Positions 54,590 to 63,574 are shown, counted from the stretch's first letter. The stretch is 64,000 nucleotides of DNA from UBA9676 sp963837105 (GCA_963837105.1 CAWIMG010000018.1:124001-188000); one strand, 5' to 3'. Translations and numbers: made by a program. The notes: generated from the letters alone by a model not told the origin.

Positions 54590-55243
54590 TTATCCTGCTG
54601 AGTGCTGCCCGCCGGCGGCGTCCAGAGGTGTGCCGTGGGCGTAGTCCGGTTCCCAGTTGAGATCCGCGCCGCGGGACAGCAGGTACTCTGCGGCGCGGCG
54701 CTGCCCAGCCGTGCAGGCGTGCCAGAAAGCTTGCGACACGACTTCTGCTGCCGGGTCGCTGCCCAGGATCGTGTCGAGGCGCCCGAGCATGCCCAGGGCG
54801 GCTGCATGCCAGGCCGTGTCGATGCGGGCGCCGCGCGCCACCAGCAGGCGGGCGACGTGCCAGCAGCCGTAGCCGACGGCGTTGTCGAGGGGAGTGCCGA
54901 TCGAACCATCGGGTGTCTCGATGTTCGCTCCACCGTCGATCAGGGCCTCGGCCACGTCTGCGTCGTCGCTGCTGGCCGCGTAGTGCGACGGCGTCTCATC
55001 ACCCGGCCCGCTGGTCTCGGCACCTCGGCCGGTGGTCAGGGCGTTGGGGTCGGCGCCAGCGTGGATCAAGAGCCGGGCGATCTGCGGGCCGTTGGGGAAG
55101 TAGCCGGGCCAGTCGGTGACCAGGTGCAATGGTGTCGTCGTGCCGGTGTTCTTGCTGCCGAGCCGGGCCATTGCCAGCGCGGGATGACTGCGCAGCAGCC
55201 GCTGGATCGCCTCGACGTCACCGGCACGAACCGCCAACCGCAA
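54590..55243 (-). CDS. Ankyrin-repeat protein, start uncertain
   Basis: 217 aa from a TTG. Four to five ankyrin units: VEAIQRLLRSHPALAMARLG, TPLHLVTD, IARLLIHAGADPNALTTGRG, TPSHYAASSDDADVAEALID, GGANIETPDGSIGTPLDNAV. Protein-binding role expected. Upstream in frame, an ATG at 55300 would give MSE followed by TAG (55291-55289) and then ETGQQIPDDDQVAVELRLAV, which looks coding. So the gene may carry a nonsense codon at position 4, or it starts internally. Confidence 0.75.
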   Translation of the reverse strand: MRLAVRAGDVEAIQRLLRSHPALAMARLGSKNTGTTTPLHLVTDWPGYFPNGPQIARLLIHAGADPNALTTGRGAETSGPGDETPSHYAASSDDADVAEALIDGGANIETPDGSIGTPLDNAVGYGCWHVARLLVARGARIDTAWHAAALGMLGRLDTILGSDPAAEVVSQAFWHACTAGQRRAAEYLLSRGADLNWEPDYAHGTPLDAAGGQHSAG

Positions 55244-55476
55244 CTCGACCGCGACCTGGTCGTCGTCAGGGATCTGCTGACCGGTCTCCTACTCACTCAT
55301 CGTGACCCATCATGCCAGTCACGAACTGTGTCCCGGGCTGGGCCGGACTGGAGCGGATACGTGGTGGCGCCCTGAGAGCATTACGACAGGCGATGGCCTT
55401 TCAGGAGCGTCTGTGGTTGATGATCAATTGCCGCTATCTGTACCGTCGGCCTGCAACTATGCGGAGCGGGTGACGT

Positions 55477-55516
55477 GCGGGGTGACGGAATCGAACCCGC
55501 ACTATCAGCTTGGGAA
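55477..55516 (-). repeat. tRNA-Gly(CCC) 3'-half, attachment-site scar 1
   Basis: On the minus strand TTCCCAAGCTGATAGTGCGG, then the T-arm GTTCGATT and an acceptor end. It covers the anticodon loop to position 72 of a tRNA-Gly with anticodon CCC; the 5' half is absent. One C is missing in the T-stem and one is gained in the acceptor, so it is decayed. Same segment as sites 2 and 3. Confidence 0.75.
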
Positions 55517-55659
55517 GTCGGTGTCGCTGGTCGTTCCTGAACTGCGGATGTCGTGACCTGCGTCGATGCGATTGATCTTCCGCGACTGACCGCGGTTGAC
55601 TCTCACTAACCGTGCTGACGGCCATGTGGCGGGCACGCACGCCACATGGAGCACGGCGA

Positions 55660-56421
55660 CTACGCTGCCGGGGTGCCGGCTGGTGGCTCGGCGGCTAGCG
55701 TCTTGCCCGGTCCGGGCCGGGGATAGACGAGCCAGTGCAGCCCGGCGGCGGCGATGCCACCGACCAGTGGGGCCACGATGAAGAGCCACACCTGGCTCAG
55801 TGCGGTTCCGCCGACGATGAGGGCGGGGCCGAGGCTGCGCGCGGGATTCACAGACGTCCCGGTGATCGGTATCCCGATCAGATGGGCCACGGTGAGGGAG
55901 AGCCCGATCACCATCCCCGCGGTCGCCGCGTTCCCGATCTTGCTGGTGACCCCGAGGATGACGAAGACGAACAGAGCGGTCAGGACGACCTCCGCCAGGA
56001 AAGCGCCGCCCACCCCGATATGGATGTCCGACGCCGCTCCGTAGCCGTTTGTGCCAAGGCCCGTCTTGGATGTGCTGTACATGGGCGAGGCATTGAACAT
56101 CCCCCACAGCACCAGCGCGCCAAGAATGCCGCCCACGAACTGGGCCACCCAGTAGCCCACGGCCTCCACCAGTGGGAGACGGCCAGCGAGCAGAGCGCCC
56201 ATGGTCACCGCGGGATTGACGTGACAGCCCGATACCGGCCCAAGCACGTAGGCCAAGGCCATGAGCACCAGGCCGAACGCCAGCGCCGTGGCTACAACCC
56301 CCGCCGCGACACTGCCTCCGTCGAACTTGAACCCGAACATCAGGGTCGCCACGCCGACCCCGAAGAACACGAGCAGTGCGGTCCCCAGCAGTTCCACTGC
56401 GAACTTGCGGATCATCGTCAT
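55660..56421 (-). CDS. aqpZ: Aquaporin (MIP family)
   Basis: 253 aa. Two half-helix motifs, HVNPAVTMG and SVNPARSLGPA, in the normal positions, and six membrane helices. FAVELLGTALLVFFGVGVAT is helix 1. The selectivity filter looks like a water-type aquaporin, but this was not modelled. ATG at 56421 chosen; an ATG two codons later has better spacing to GAGGTGGGGA. Downstream tail TLAAEPPAGTPAA is soluble. Confidence 0.9.
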   Translation of the reverse strand: MTMIRKFAVELLGTALLVFFGVGVATLMFGFKFDGGSVAAGVVATALAFGLVLMALAYVLGPVSGCHVNPAVTMGALLAGRLPLVEAVGYWVAQFVGGILGALVLWGMFNASPMYSTSKTGLGTNGYGAASDIHIGVGGAFLAEVVLTALFVFVILGVTSKIGNAATAGMVIGLSLTVAHLIGIPITGTSVNPARSLGPALIVGGTALSQVWLFIVAPLVGGIAAAGLHWLVYPRPGPGKTLAAEPPAGTPAA

Positions 56422-56473
56422 TCCCCACCTCGCGACGGTCCCGCGGCCCCTCATAGCGGGGAACGAGGGCCTC

Positions 56474-56860
56474 CTACGTGGCCAGGATCCTTGCCTTTTC
56501 GGCGGCGAACTCTTCGTCGGTCAGCAGGCCCTGGGATTTCATCTCGCCAAGTTCCTTGATCTTGGCCATGCGGTCCTCCGGCGCCGCTGCGGGCGGGGCT
56601 GCCGGTGCTGCCGCTGCCTGCTGCGCCTGCATCTGGGCAGCTGTCTGGGCGGCAGCCTGCGAGGCCGCCTGGTTGACCATCGCCTGCTGCTGGGCAGCCT
56701 CCTGCTGCTGCTGATACTCGGCCGCCTGCTGCTGCTGGGCAGCCTTTTGCGACGAATGCTGCGAAACGCTGCCAGCCACGACGGTGGCGGTGCCAGCGAC
56801 GACCGCGGTACGGGCCATCGTGCCCATCAAGCCGGGACGTCCCCTTCGTCTAGGTGGCAT
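56474..56860 (-). CDS. SHOCT-domain protein with Gln/Ala-rich coiled region
   Basis: 128 aa. Short N-terminal hydrophobic stretch (TAVVAGTATVVAGSV), a Gln/Ala-rich middle (AAEYQQQQEAAQQQAMVNQA), and a C-terminal SHOCT module (about 98-127: KIKELGEMKSQGLLTDEEFA, AEKARILAT). SHOCT modules are short oligomerisation segments. Upstream of aqpZ on the same strand, 53 bp away. Confidence 0.85.
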   Translation of the reverse strand: MPPRRRGRPGLMGTMARTAVVAGTATVVAGSVSQHSSQKAAQQQQAAEYQQQQEAAQQQAMVNQAASQAAAQTAAQMQAQQAAAAPAAPPAAAPEDRMAKIKELGEMKSQGLLTDEEFAAEKARILAT

Positions 56861-56895
56861 AGCTCCTCCTGCTCGTCTGGGTGGCCTCGCTTGTC

Positions 56896-57333
56896 TTACT
56901 CCTCGTCAAGCGCGGCGATAGCGCGCAGGACGGTCTCGCGGGGGATCCTGTCCTGGGAGATCAGCCGACCGTCGGAGGCGCGAACTGCCGCAGCGAGACG
57001 GGCGGCCCACCTGTTCTCCCACACGATCACCAGCGCGGACGAGTCGGCCCCCAGCCTGTCGGCGATCCCGATCAGATCCTCTTCCGATAGCAGGTCGAAC
57101 TGCGTGCCGTGGAAGTCGAACATGTCGGCCACTTCTGCGTCACCGGCCTCAATGACCGAGGCCGAGCCATCGGTCTCCTTACGCACGAACGCGAAGTCGA
57201 TGATGCGGACGGTCCCGCTGTCGTTCAGCTCGGCCAGCGACGGAGCCACGTCTCCGCGGAACTTGTTTCCCTCGAAGAGGATCACGGCGACGTCGACCGG
57301 CCCAACCGAGTCCGCGTCAAGGGCTGCGGGCAT
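56896..57333 (-). CDS. DUF6325-family (DUF1269-related) protein
   Basis: 145 aa: VDVAVILFEGNKFRGDVAPS, LAELNDSGTVRIIDFAFVRK, DLIGIADRLGADSSALVIVW. This soluble family is normally found next to SHOCT proteins in actinobacteria, as here (35 bp apart). Role unknown, probably linked to stress or membrane state. First gene of the three-gene set DUF6325-SHOCT-aqpZ. Confidence 0.83.
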   Translation of the reverse strand: MPAALDADSVGPVDVAVILFEGNKFRGDVAPSLAELNDSGTVRIIDFAFVRKETDGSASVIEAGDAEVADMFDFHGTQFDLLSEEDLIGIADRLGADSSALVIVWENRWAARLAAAVRASDGRLISQDRIPRETVLRAIAALDEE

Positions 57334-58037
57334 GACGGGGCCTCCAGCGACATGGCTGATTGATATGACCTCAGCCTATGCCGGGGCGATTCCCCCGCAT
57401 CACCCTCGCCGGGTGAGACCGGCCGCCGACCGGGCCGTGCTGCGCACCGGGCGAGGGTTGGATGCCTGCCTTGCTTCGCGAGAGGCCACGGCAGGATCGT
57501 TGCCCGTTTTCCGCAGGGACCCCCAAGTCGGCCAGGCCGACGACAGTGGTGACTTGTCAGCAGAGCAGCTCAAGCCCGCTAATGGCCTGTGGATGGCCCG
57601 TGGAGATCAACAAGACGCGGGCGAGAGAGGCAACGAAGCAGGAATGGCCGCTGACCTGGGGTTATGTCGTGGAGCGGGTGACGAGAATCGAACTCGCACT
57701 ATCAGCTTGGGAACCCGACCGATCGGGGCCTTTGACCGCCCTGACCTGGGCGCCCGATGTACTACTAATGACCGTGATGGACCCTGTGACACCAGGACTA
57801 ATGGCCCACCAATGGCCCATAGCCTCACGGCTGCCCGCGGGTGGCCCCCCAGCACGGGTAGGCTCATGACCACCATGGATGTGGGTGCCAGGCCTATGGC
57901 GCGCCGTCCCAAGGCAGGTCAGCATGGAGTGTGTCGGGTGAGCGGGAAGCTCGCTGCAGGGGGGTGCCCTGGGTACGGGTTGTGATGCTGTCGCTGATGG
58001 CCCATATGGGGGCTGTCCCCTGAGATCTCGTGGGAGA
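57334..58037. other. Gene-free stretch containing att scar 2
   Basis: About 700 bp between the DUF6325 start and the next small gene. The only recognisable structure is the tRNA-Gly 3' half at 57674-57713. Frames here are short and shadow-like. Confidence 0.5.
57674..57713 (-). repeat. tRNA-Gly(CCC) 3'-half, attachment-site scar 2
   Basis: 40 bp matching site 3 at all but two positions. Those two, GAG/CTC for GGG/CCC, are opposite each other in the T-stem and keep the base pair. The upstream flank CTGACCTGGGG and AGCGGGTGACG is also shared with site 3. Confidence 0.82.
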
Positions 58038-58325
58038 GTGAAGCAGCAGGTGGAGAACAAAAACGAGTTCTGGGCGGATGTTAGTGCGATTGCTGTATGC
58101 CCCGTTGCGATCGCCGCCGGATGCGCCAAAGGCGCCTATGACGCTTCGACAGATAATGGGGCATTCGTTGATGGGTTCAGTGCCGCCGCAGGCCCCATTA
58201 TCAAGGCAGCCAGAGGATTCGGCGCGGAGCACGGGACGACTATCACAAGGGGCGTCGTGACAGGCGCTGCTGGTGCGCTCGGCGCCCGCATCGTGAGTGA
58301 AGGGCTCAAGCGCATCATAGGTTAA
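58038..58325 (+). CDS. Small hypothetical protein of the mobile region
   Basis: 95 aa, GTG start: MKQQVENKNEFWADVSAIAV, then CPVAIAAGCAKGAYDASTDN and GVVTGAAGALGARIVSEGLK. Gly/Ala-rich with a possible hydrophobic C-terminal helix, similar in texture to bacteriocin-like or phage small proteins, but I recognise no family. Codon use is less GC-biased than in the core genes. The alternative GTG at 58050 is possible. Confidence 0.45.
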   Translation: MKQQVENKNEFWADVSAIAVCPVAIAAGCAKGAYDASTDNGAFVDGFSAAAGPIIKAARGFGAEHGTTITRGVVTGAAGALGARIVSEGLKRIIG

Positions 58326-58500
58326 GTTGACCCAGCGGACCGGTTGGGGAGGCGGCCAGCGGGTTCATGTCCAGCCGCTGCAGAATCCGCCACACCTCCG
58401 ACTTGCTGACCTGCACATCGTGGTACCGCTGCAGGTACATCGCGATCTTCGCCGGGCCGAAGTGGTAGTGCTTGCGCAGCCACACGATCGCCCCGCGATC
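58315..58500 (-). pseudogene. IS481-family transposase remnant
   Basis: Encodes only the second HTH of an IS481/IS3-type transposase: VWLRKHYHFGPAKIAMYLQR and YHDVQVSKSEVWRILQRLDM. No DDE domain follows; the frame ends at TGA after GQLNL. Upstream sequence in the frame is unrelated. Confidence 0.68.
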
Positions 58501-58626
58501 ATCTATCAGCAGGAGGCACAAGGGGCCGGCCTTGGCCATCACCAGCGTGATCGACCCCCGCATCTTGACCACCAAGCCGGTGAGGGCCGCGGCAGCTGGT
58601 GCTGCCGATACCGCCGTCCGGGCCAA

Positions 58627-58995
58627 TCCAGTCGTGACCTTATCTGTCGCGTTTCACACCCACTCCTTATTGGTGCTAGGTCACCCGCATTAGGAGTGAG
58701 ACTTGGTCCGGCTGCCCCTGCCAAGCAGCGAGTTTCCTGAGAACGGTGTTTCCGGACTGGGATGAGACTGCTCAGAGCCTCCACCCGGCGCTGCGGCGCC
58801 TTGCCGTGCGGGACAGTCATCGCACTGGACGTGCCTCGGTGCGGCCTCGGTTGGCAGACCTGGCGAAGCTACCCACGACAACGGCCTGGGTGGTGCCGCT
58901 GCACTTGTCCGCCGACTGAATGGACAACTCAGGACGCGGTGACCCGTGTTTAAGGCTCGGCGAGTCACCGGTGCGTGATCTTGTGGCTCCGTGCT
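58627..58995. other. Gene-free stretch
   Basis: 370 bp between the IS481 remnant and the partition genes. One 57-codon frame on the plus strand (ending VVPLHLSAD, 58919) has fair codon use but no ribosome site or family, so it is not called. Confidence 0.45.
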
Positions 58996-59289
58996 TTACC
59001 GCTCTTGCTCGCGGCGCAGTAGTTCGAGAACTTTGTCAGGGCTCTCGGCGGTGACCCGGATCATCGCGCGCACCACGTCCGCCAGGGCTACCCGCGGCAC
59101 ATCGAGCGCTATCGCGGCCGAGGCGGCCCACTCGGTTAGCTGCCGGTAGAGTTCAGGGCTCAGGTCTAGGGTGATCCTGACTGGCTTCGACCGGATCGCG
59201 GTCTGGCCCGGCGGTCGCGCATCAGGTTCTGTGCGCCTCGCCGCGGCAGCTGTCATCTGCGCTTTGCGCTGTTCTCGCTGCGTGCTCAT
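58996..59289 (-). CDS. Ribbon-helix-helix partner of ParA
   Basis: 97 aa. Basic N-terminal arm (STQREQRKAQMTAAAARRTE), then KPVRITLDLSPELYRQLTEW, an RHH strand-helix start, and a C-terminal helix (PDKVLELLRREQER). The ATG at 59289 overlaps the ParA stop by ATGA. RHH proteins encoded after a small ParA are usually centromere-binding partners. The palindrome at 60.16 kb is its likely site; that is inference. Confidence 0.78.
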   Translation of the reverse strand: MSTQREQRKAQMTAAAARRTEPDARPPGQTAIRSKPVRITLDLSPELYRQLTEWAASAAIALDVPRVALADVVRAMIRVTAESPDKVLELLRREQER

Positions 59290-59960
59290 GACCGCACTGA
59301 GCCGGGCAGAAGGCATCGCCCGATGAGCTCACGGGCCACATGGAGCCACACATCGCGGCCAGGACGTCTAATGGGCGTGCCGAAGCTCTGAGCGTAGACC
59401 TCCAGCCGGGGCACCGAGGTCCCCAGCACGTCATAGCCGAGCCGCTCAAGTGCCTCTCGGGCGTCGTTTGTCGAGTGCGCCCGTGCAATGCAGCGGTTCA
59501 GTAGCACAGCTGAGCGGGCGGGCTTGTCACGGATCTCGCCAATGTCGCTGATCTCGTCGCGCACCGGCGTGGTGCGGTTGATCTCGATGGGGCTCGGTGC
59601 ACATGGGATCAAAATCTCGTCGGCATACCGCAGCGCCGACCGGGCGATGCTCGCGTGGTCCTCCAGCTGCGGCGTGTCGATGATCACCACGTCATCGGCC
59701 TGGGCGATCTCGGGCACCCGACGGTGCAGTTCGCGGGACGGCAGAGCCACGATCCGGAACGGGAACGCCGCTTCCGGCAGCGCTAGCCGTGGGTACATAG
59801 CCGCAAGGTCGGACCATTCCAGGGCACTGCCGGAGGGGTCAGCGTCCACCAGGAGCACACTGTTCCCGGCTTGCGCGAAAACATGAGCCAGCCAGACCGC
59901 CGACGTGGTCTTGCCCGTGCCCGGCTTGAGGTTAGCCAGGGCAACACTCAGCCCCGTCAC
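59286..59960 (-). CDS. parA: ParA-family partition ATPase
   Basis: 224 aa, short ParA without an N-terminal HTH. Walker A is LKPGTGKTTSAVWLAH (signature Lys12, P-loop Lys17; P13 and T15 replace the usual G and V), Walker A' VLLVDADPSG and Walker B VVIIDTPQLEDHA. ATP-driven segregation of a plasmid or integrated element. Start GTG at 59960; GATAAT six bases ahead suggests a leaderless transcript. Coupled to the RHH gene. Confidence 0.87.
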   Translation of the reverse strand: MTGLSVALANLKPGTGKTTSAVWLAHVFAQAGNSVLLVDADPSGSALEWSDLAAMYPRLALPEAAFPFRIVALPSRELHRRVPEIAQADDVVIIDTPQLEDHASIARSALRYADEILIPCAPSPIEINRTTPVRDEISDIGEIRDKPARSAVLLNRCIARAHSTNDAREALERLGYDVLGTSVPRLEVYAQSFGTPIRRPGRDVWLHVARELIGRCLLPGSVRS

Positions 59961-60159
59961 CTGGGCATTATCGCAGCGTCTGCAGGGATTCGGTAGCCAT
60001 GCAGAAACGTTGGCGCGCGGTATACAGACCAGAACTGTGGGTTAACACAGGAAGGCATCCCTCCCATGCGCAGGTGTCCTGCACCGGACCGGCACGCACA
60101 GGCGAGGAGCAGGGCAGCATTGGACACGAGCCAGCCCGCGACTCCAATCTTCCTTGCCC

Positions 60160-60197
60160 AACTGCAGTAATGCAGTAATTACTGCATTACTGCAGTT
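60160..60197. promoter_or_regulatory. 38-bp perfect palindrome, candidate centromere or operator
   Basis: Each arm is AACTGCAGTAATGCAGTAA or its complement, with no loop. Inside are four 8-bp units: TGCAGTAA twice, then TTACTGCA twice. AT-rich in a GC-rich region and 200 bp upstream of parA. Fits a binding array for a dimeric RHH or HTH protein. The rest of 59961-60262 holds no gene. Confidence 0.7.
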
Positions 60198-60262
60198 TGC
60201 TCAACGGTCCAGCGGCCAGGTGCCGGACGGGTTCACCGTGCGCTCATCGCCGCTAGCGGAGC

Positions 60263-61685
60263 TAGTGTGCCGCGTCTGAAATTCCGCTGGTTAAGCTTGC
60301 TCGTTTGCCGGGTGGCCTGCTTGGAGCTTGGCAAGGTAGTCAGCGAGTGAGTTCAAGATCTCGTCGGCAGTCTTGGTCCAGGTGAACGGCCTGGGGTTGT
60401 TGTTCCAGGTGGCGATCCATTCCCTGATGTCGTTTTCCAGGGCCTGGACGGAGGTGTGGACGCCGCGGCGGATCAGCTTGCCGGTCAGCAGGCCGAACCA
60501 GCGCTCCACCTGGTTCATCCACGACGAGCCGGTCGGGGTGAAGTGGACGTGGAAGCGGGGGCGGCGGGCCAGCCAGGTCCTGATCTCGGGGGTGTTGTGG
60601 GTGGCGTAGTTGTCGCAGACCAGGTGCACGTCGAGCGCGGCGGGCACGGCCTTGTCGATGGCGGCCAGGAACTTGCGGAACTCGATCGCCCGGTGGCGGC
60701 GGTGCAGTTCGCTGATGACGGTGCCATCAGCGATGCTGGAGGCGGCGAACAGGCTGGTGATGCCGTGCCGCAGGTAGTCGTGGGTGCGCCGCTCGGGCAT
60801 ACCCGGCATCATCGGCAGCACCGGCTGGGACCGGTCCAGCGCCTGGATCTGGCTCTTTTCATCAACGCACAGCACCACCGCCTTCTCCGGCGGGTTGTGA
60901 TACAGCCCCACGACATCGACGACCTTCTCCACAAACAGCGGGCCGGAAGACAGCTTGAAGGAGTCCTGCAGGTGGGGCTTGAGATCGGACTTCTTCCAGA
61001 TCCGCCCGATGGTCGACTTGCTCAGCCCGGTCCGGGCGGCCATCGAGGCCCGCGACCAGTGCGTGTCCTTGCCCGGGACCGGCTCCAAGGTCGCCACGAC
61101 GACATCCTCGACCTGATCGAGCAGGATCGATGGTGGCCGGCCGGGCCGCGGCTCATCATGCAGGCCCTCCAGCCGCCGGGTGATGAACCGGGCCCGCCAC
61201 CGATCCACGGTCGACTCATCCACCCCCAGATCCGCGGCGACCTGCTTGTTCGTCCCGCCCTCCGCGCAGGCCAGCACGATCTTCGCCCGCATCGCCAGGA
61301 ACTGGGCAGTCTTCGCGCGGCGGGTCCACCGGGCCAACTGGGCCCGTTCGGCCTCGGCCAGGACCAGCTCTGCCTTCGGCCGGCCGATCGGCGCGGCATC
61401 CTCAAGCCCGGCCAGCCGCTGAGCCGCGAACAGGCGCCGCCACTTCGACACCGACTTGACCGCCACCCCCAGCGCCTGCGCAGCCCCGGCATTCGACATC
61501 CCGTCAGCGCAGGCCAGGACGATCCGGGCCCGGTCAGCCCGCCGGCACCCCGGCAGCCCTGTCCGGCGCACCAGCTCAGCCCGCTCATCATCAGACAGCA
61601 CGATCGGCACGGCAGCAGGACCCGTATGCGACATGCCCGGCAGGCTAGCAGAAATAAACCTCAGAATTTCAGACGCGGCACACTA
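60263..61685 (-). mobile_element. IS630-family insertion sequence (second type)
   Basis: TA at 60263-60264 and 61684-61685 flank perfect 20-bp inverted repeats, GTGTGCCGCGTCTGAAATTC from each end inward. 1.42 kb with one intact transposase gene. Clearly complete and different from the 46-kb element. Confidence 0.9.
60291..61634 (-). CDS. IS630 transposase (intact)
   Basis: 447 aa. Two N-terminal HTH units (RIVLACADGMSNAGAAQALG; KIVLACAEGGTNKQVAADLG) and the DDE domain: VLCVDEKSQIQALDRSQPVL, VHLVCDNYATHNTPEIRTWL and SSWMNQVERWFGLLTG, so all three acidic residues are present. Cuts and pastes at TA. Nothing suggests inactivity. Confidence 0.93.
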   Translation of the reverse strand: MSHTGPAAVPIVLSDDERAELVRRTGLPGCRRADRARIVLACADGMSNAGAAQALGVAVKSVSKWRRLFAAQRLAGLEDAAPIGRPKAELVLAEAERAQLARWTRRAKTAQFLAMRAKIVLACAEGGTNKQVAADLGVDESTVDRWRARFITRRLEGLHDEPRPGRPPSILLDQVEDVVVATLEPVPGKDTHWSRASMAARTGLSKSTIGRIWKKSDLKPHLQDSFKLSSGPLFVEKVVDVVGLYHNPPEKAVVLCVDEKSQIQALDRSQPVLPMMPGMPERRTHDYLRHGITSLFAASSIADGTVISELHRRHRAIEFRKFLAAIDKAVPAALDVHLVCDNYATHNTPEIRTWLARRPRFHVHFTPTGSSWMNQVERWFGLLTGKLIRRGVHTSVQALENDIREWIATWNNNPRPFTWTKTADEILNSLADYLAKLQAGHPANEQA

Positions 61686-61916
61686 GCTTCCCGACGGGGG
61701 ATGTGGACGCTGTTACGCAGATATCCAGGTGTCCTATCAAGTTACGCACAGTCTGTGGACGCCTACGCCGGAACCGCAGTTGTGTCACCGAGCCAAGCCG
61801 ATCGCGGCCGCAAGCACGGGCTACGGCGCTGTGGCTCTCCGGCAACGCCTAGCATCGTGCGGATTGTGCGCATGGAAGTACACACTCAGACACGTCACGG
61901 GCAGACAGCCGAATTA

Positions 61917-63455
61917 TCAACAGGTTATCCACTGGTTCTCCACGGCGACCGGAAGCCACCTAGTAAGGCAGCCGCACTTCACAGTTTGACCTGGGCGAAT
62001 TCGGGCTGGCGGGCGAGCCTGGCGCGTTTGTGGAGGGCGACTCAAGGTGACTCGGGAGGCGTGACTGACTGGCCAGGAGCAGAACGGGGACTGTCCGCAC
62101 CATCGTGAGCGGGCTTGGTGGCGGCGGGTCCACGCGTCCCAGTGGATGATGAGCCAGCGGGGCAGCGGCCGGGCGGTGAGGGCGGCGAGCAGTCGCTTGA
62201 TCTCGGGGATGGTCAGCGGGATCATGCCTGGTTCCGGCGGTGGCGGCTGGCCGGGCCTGACCGGGGGCGGTGCCTGGGTGTCGGTGCGGTCTTTGAGCTG
62301 GGCGGCGGTGATGGCGCAGACGGCCAGGGCGGCCATGACCAGTACCGTGTGGCGGAGGATCGCGGTGTAGAGCCGGGCCTGGCACTGGTCGAGCGCGAAG
62401 CAGTCCTTGCTGAAGGCGAAATCTTCTTCAACCGGCCAGCGCAGTCCTGCCGCCCTGATCAGCCGGGTCTTGGTCAGCAGCTTGCCGTCGGGCACGAAGC
62501 AGTAGTGAAAGGCCAGCTCGCCGGTGCCCAGGTGGCGGCGGATGAGCAGGTGGTGGCGCGGGCTGGCGGTGCCGAGCCAGGCCCAGGCGTACCACCGCTG
62601 GCCCTTGGAGCCGCTCCCTGCCGACCGGACCTCCCAGCGCCGCTTGTGCTTCAGCAGCGCCGTGACTGCTTCCGCGCAGGTCAGCTTCGTGCCCGCGGCC
62701 AGGGTGAGCATGAAGTTCGACGGCACGCGCAGGACGTACGCCTGGCCGTCGGCTTCGAAGTGCTCGCGCAGCTGGGTGCAGCTGCCGTACACCTCGTCTC
62801 CGCAGTAGAAGTCCGGCCGGATCCCGTCGGCCGCGGCGCCGGTGCTGATGTCGATGGCCAGCTGGCCCTTGGTGCGGAACTCCAGATCTAGCGGCAGCCC
62901 CATGACCAGGGACCTGACCGGGTCCTTGATCTGCTCGCGGGGGACCCACTGCCGGGCGCCGATCAGCGCGTGCCCGGTGCCTTCCCGCACATAGGCCAGG
63001 TGCACGGTGTTGATCCCGTTGGCCACCTTCCCCGCGCACCCCAGGTACTGGCGCTTGACGCCCGCCGTGGCCTGGCCCGCTTTCTCCTGCCCGGTCTCGT
63101 CGATCGCGCCGATCACCAGCCCGCCCCGCCGCCTGCCGCGCCGGGCCGCCGCGTCCAGCCCGGCCACCGCAAACCGGCGCACCACGCTCATCGCGGCCCG
63201 GGTGTCCCAGACCGCGTGGTTCAGCAGCCGCTGCGTCCGGTCCGGCGTCTGATCCCCGCCGCGACGGGCGATGCTCCACCCGTTCACCCGGGGCAGCTCG
63301 CTGGCCAGCGCCGACACGTACTTCCCCGCCTGCAGCCACGGCTCTGTCCGGGCAAAACACGGCCGCAGCAGCCCCAGCAGCTCATCCCGTTCCCGCAGCG
63401 CCAGCGCGGCGCCTATGCTGACGGCAGCGGCCGCCTCGGCTCTTGTACTCGTCAC
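61917..63455 (-). CDS. IS701-family transposase with altered C-terminus
   Basis: 512 aa as read. IS4/IS701 DDE domain: RGGLVIGAIDETGQEKAGQA, FYCGDEVYGSCTQLREHFEA and GLRWPVEEDFAFSKDCFALD (YREK-type Glu region). The last 65 residues are unlike the family and the stop lies at 61917, outside the left inverted repeat (61958). A one-base indel near 62090-62130 has probably displaced the normal end. Catalytic segments are upstream of the break. Confidence 0.85.
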   Translation of the reverse strand: MTSTRAEAAAAVSIGAALALRERDELLGLLRPCFARTEPWLQAGKYVSALASELPRVNGWSIARRGGDQTPDRTQRLLNHAVWDTRAAMSVVRRFAVAGLDAAARRGRRRGGLVIGAIDETGQEKAGQATAGVKRQYLGCAGKVANGINTVHLAYVREGTGHALIGARQWVPREQIKDPVRSLVMGLPLDLEFRTKGQLAIDISTGAAADGIRPDFYCGDEVYGSCTQLREHFEADGQAYVLRVPSNFMLTLAAGTKLTCAEAVTALLKHKRRWEVRSAGSGSKGQRWYAWAWLGTASPRHHLLIRRHLGTGELAFHYCFVPDGKLLTKTRLIRAAGLRWPVEEDFAFSKDCFALDQCQARLYTAILRHTVLVMAALAVCAITAAQLKDRTDTQAPPPVRPGQPPPPEPGMIPLTIPEIKRLLAALTARPLPRWLIIHWDAWTRRHQARSRWCGQSPFCSWPVSHASRVTLSRPPQTRQARPPARIRPGQTVKCGCLTRWLPVAVENQWITC

Positions 63456-63574
63456 ACAGGCATGATCACGAGGCGGCTGCGCTCACACCGGCCCATCCCG
63501 TAACAAGGCCGCATCAACCGCACCAGGTCCCCTTTGCCCAGCTCACGATGCCAAGTGCGGCTGCCTTACTAGGT
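61958..63574 (-). mobile_element. IS701-family insertion sequence
   Basis: Perfect 22-bp terminal inverted repeats (outer part ACCTAGTAAGGCAGCCGCAC) at 61958-61979 and 63553-63574; 1.62 kb. One transposase gene. I could not confirm a 4-bp target duplication. The 270 bp to the IS630 on its left hold no gene. Confidence 0.87.

Noticed and set aside
59967..59972. Strong promoter of parA
   Set aside because: GATAAT is well placed for a leaderless transcript, but no convincing -35 box lies 16-18 bp upstream, so it is only mentioned under parA.
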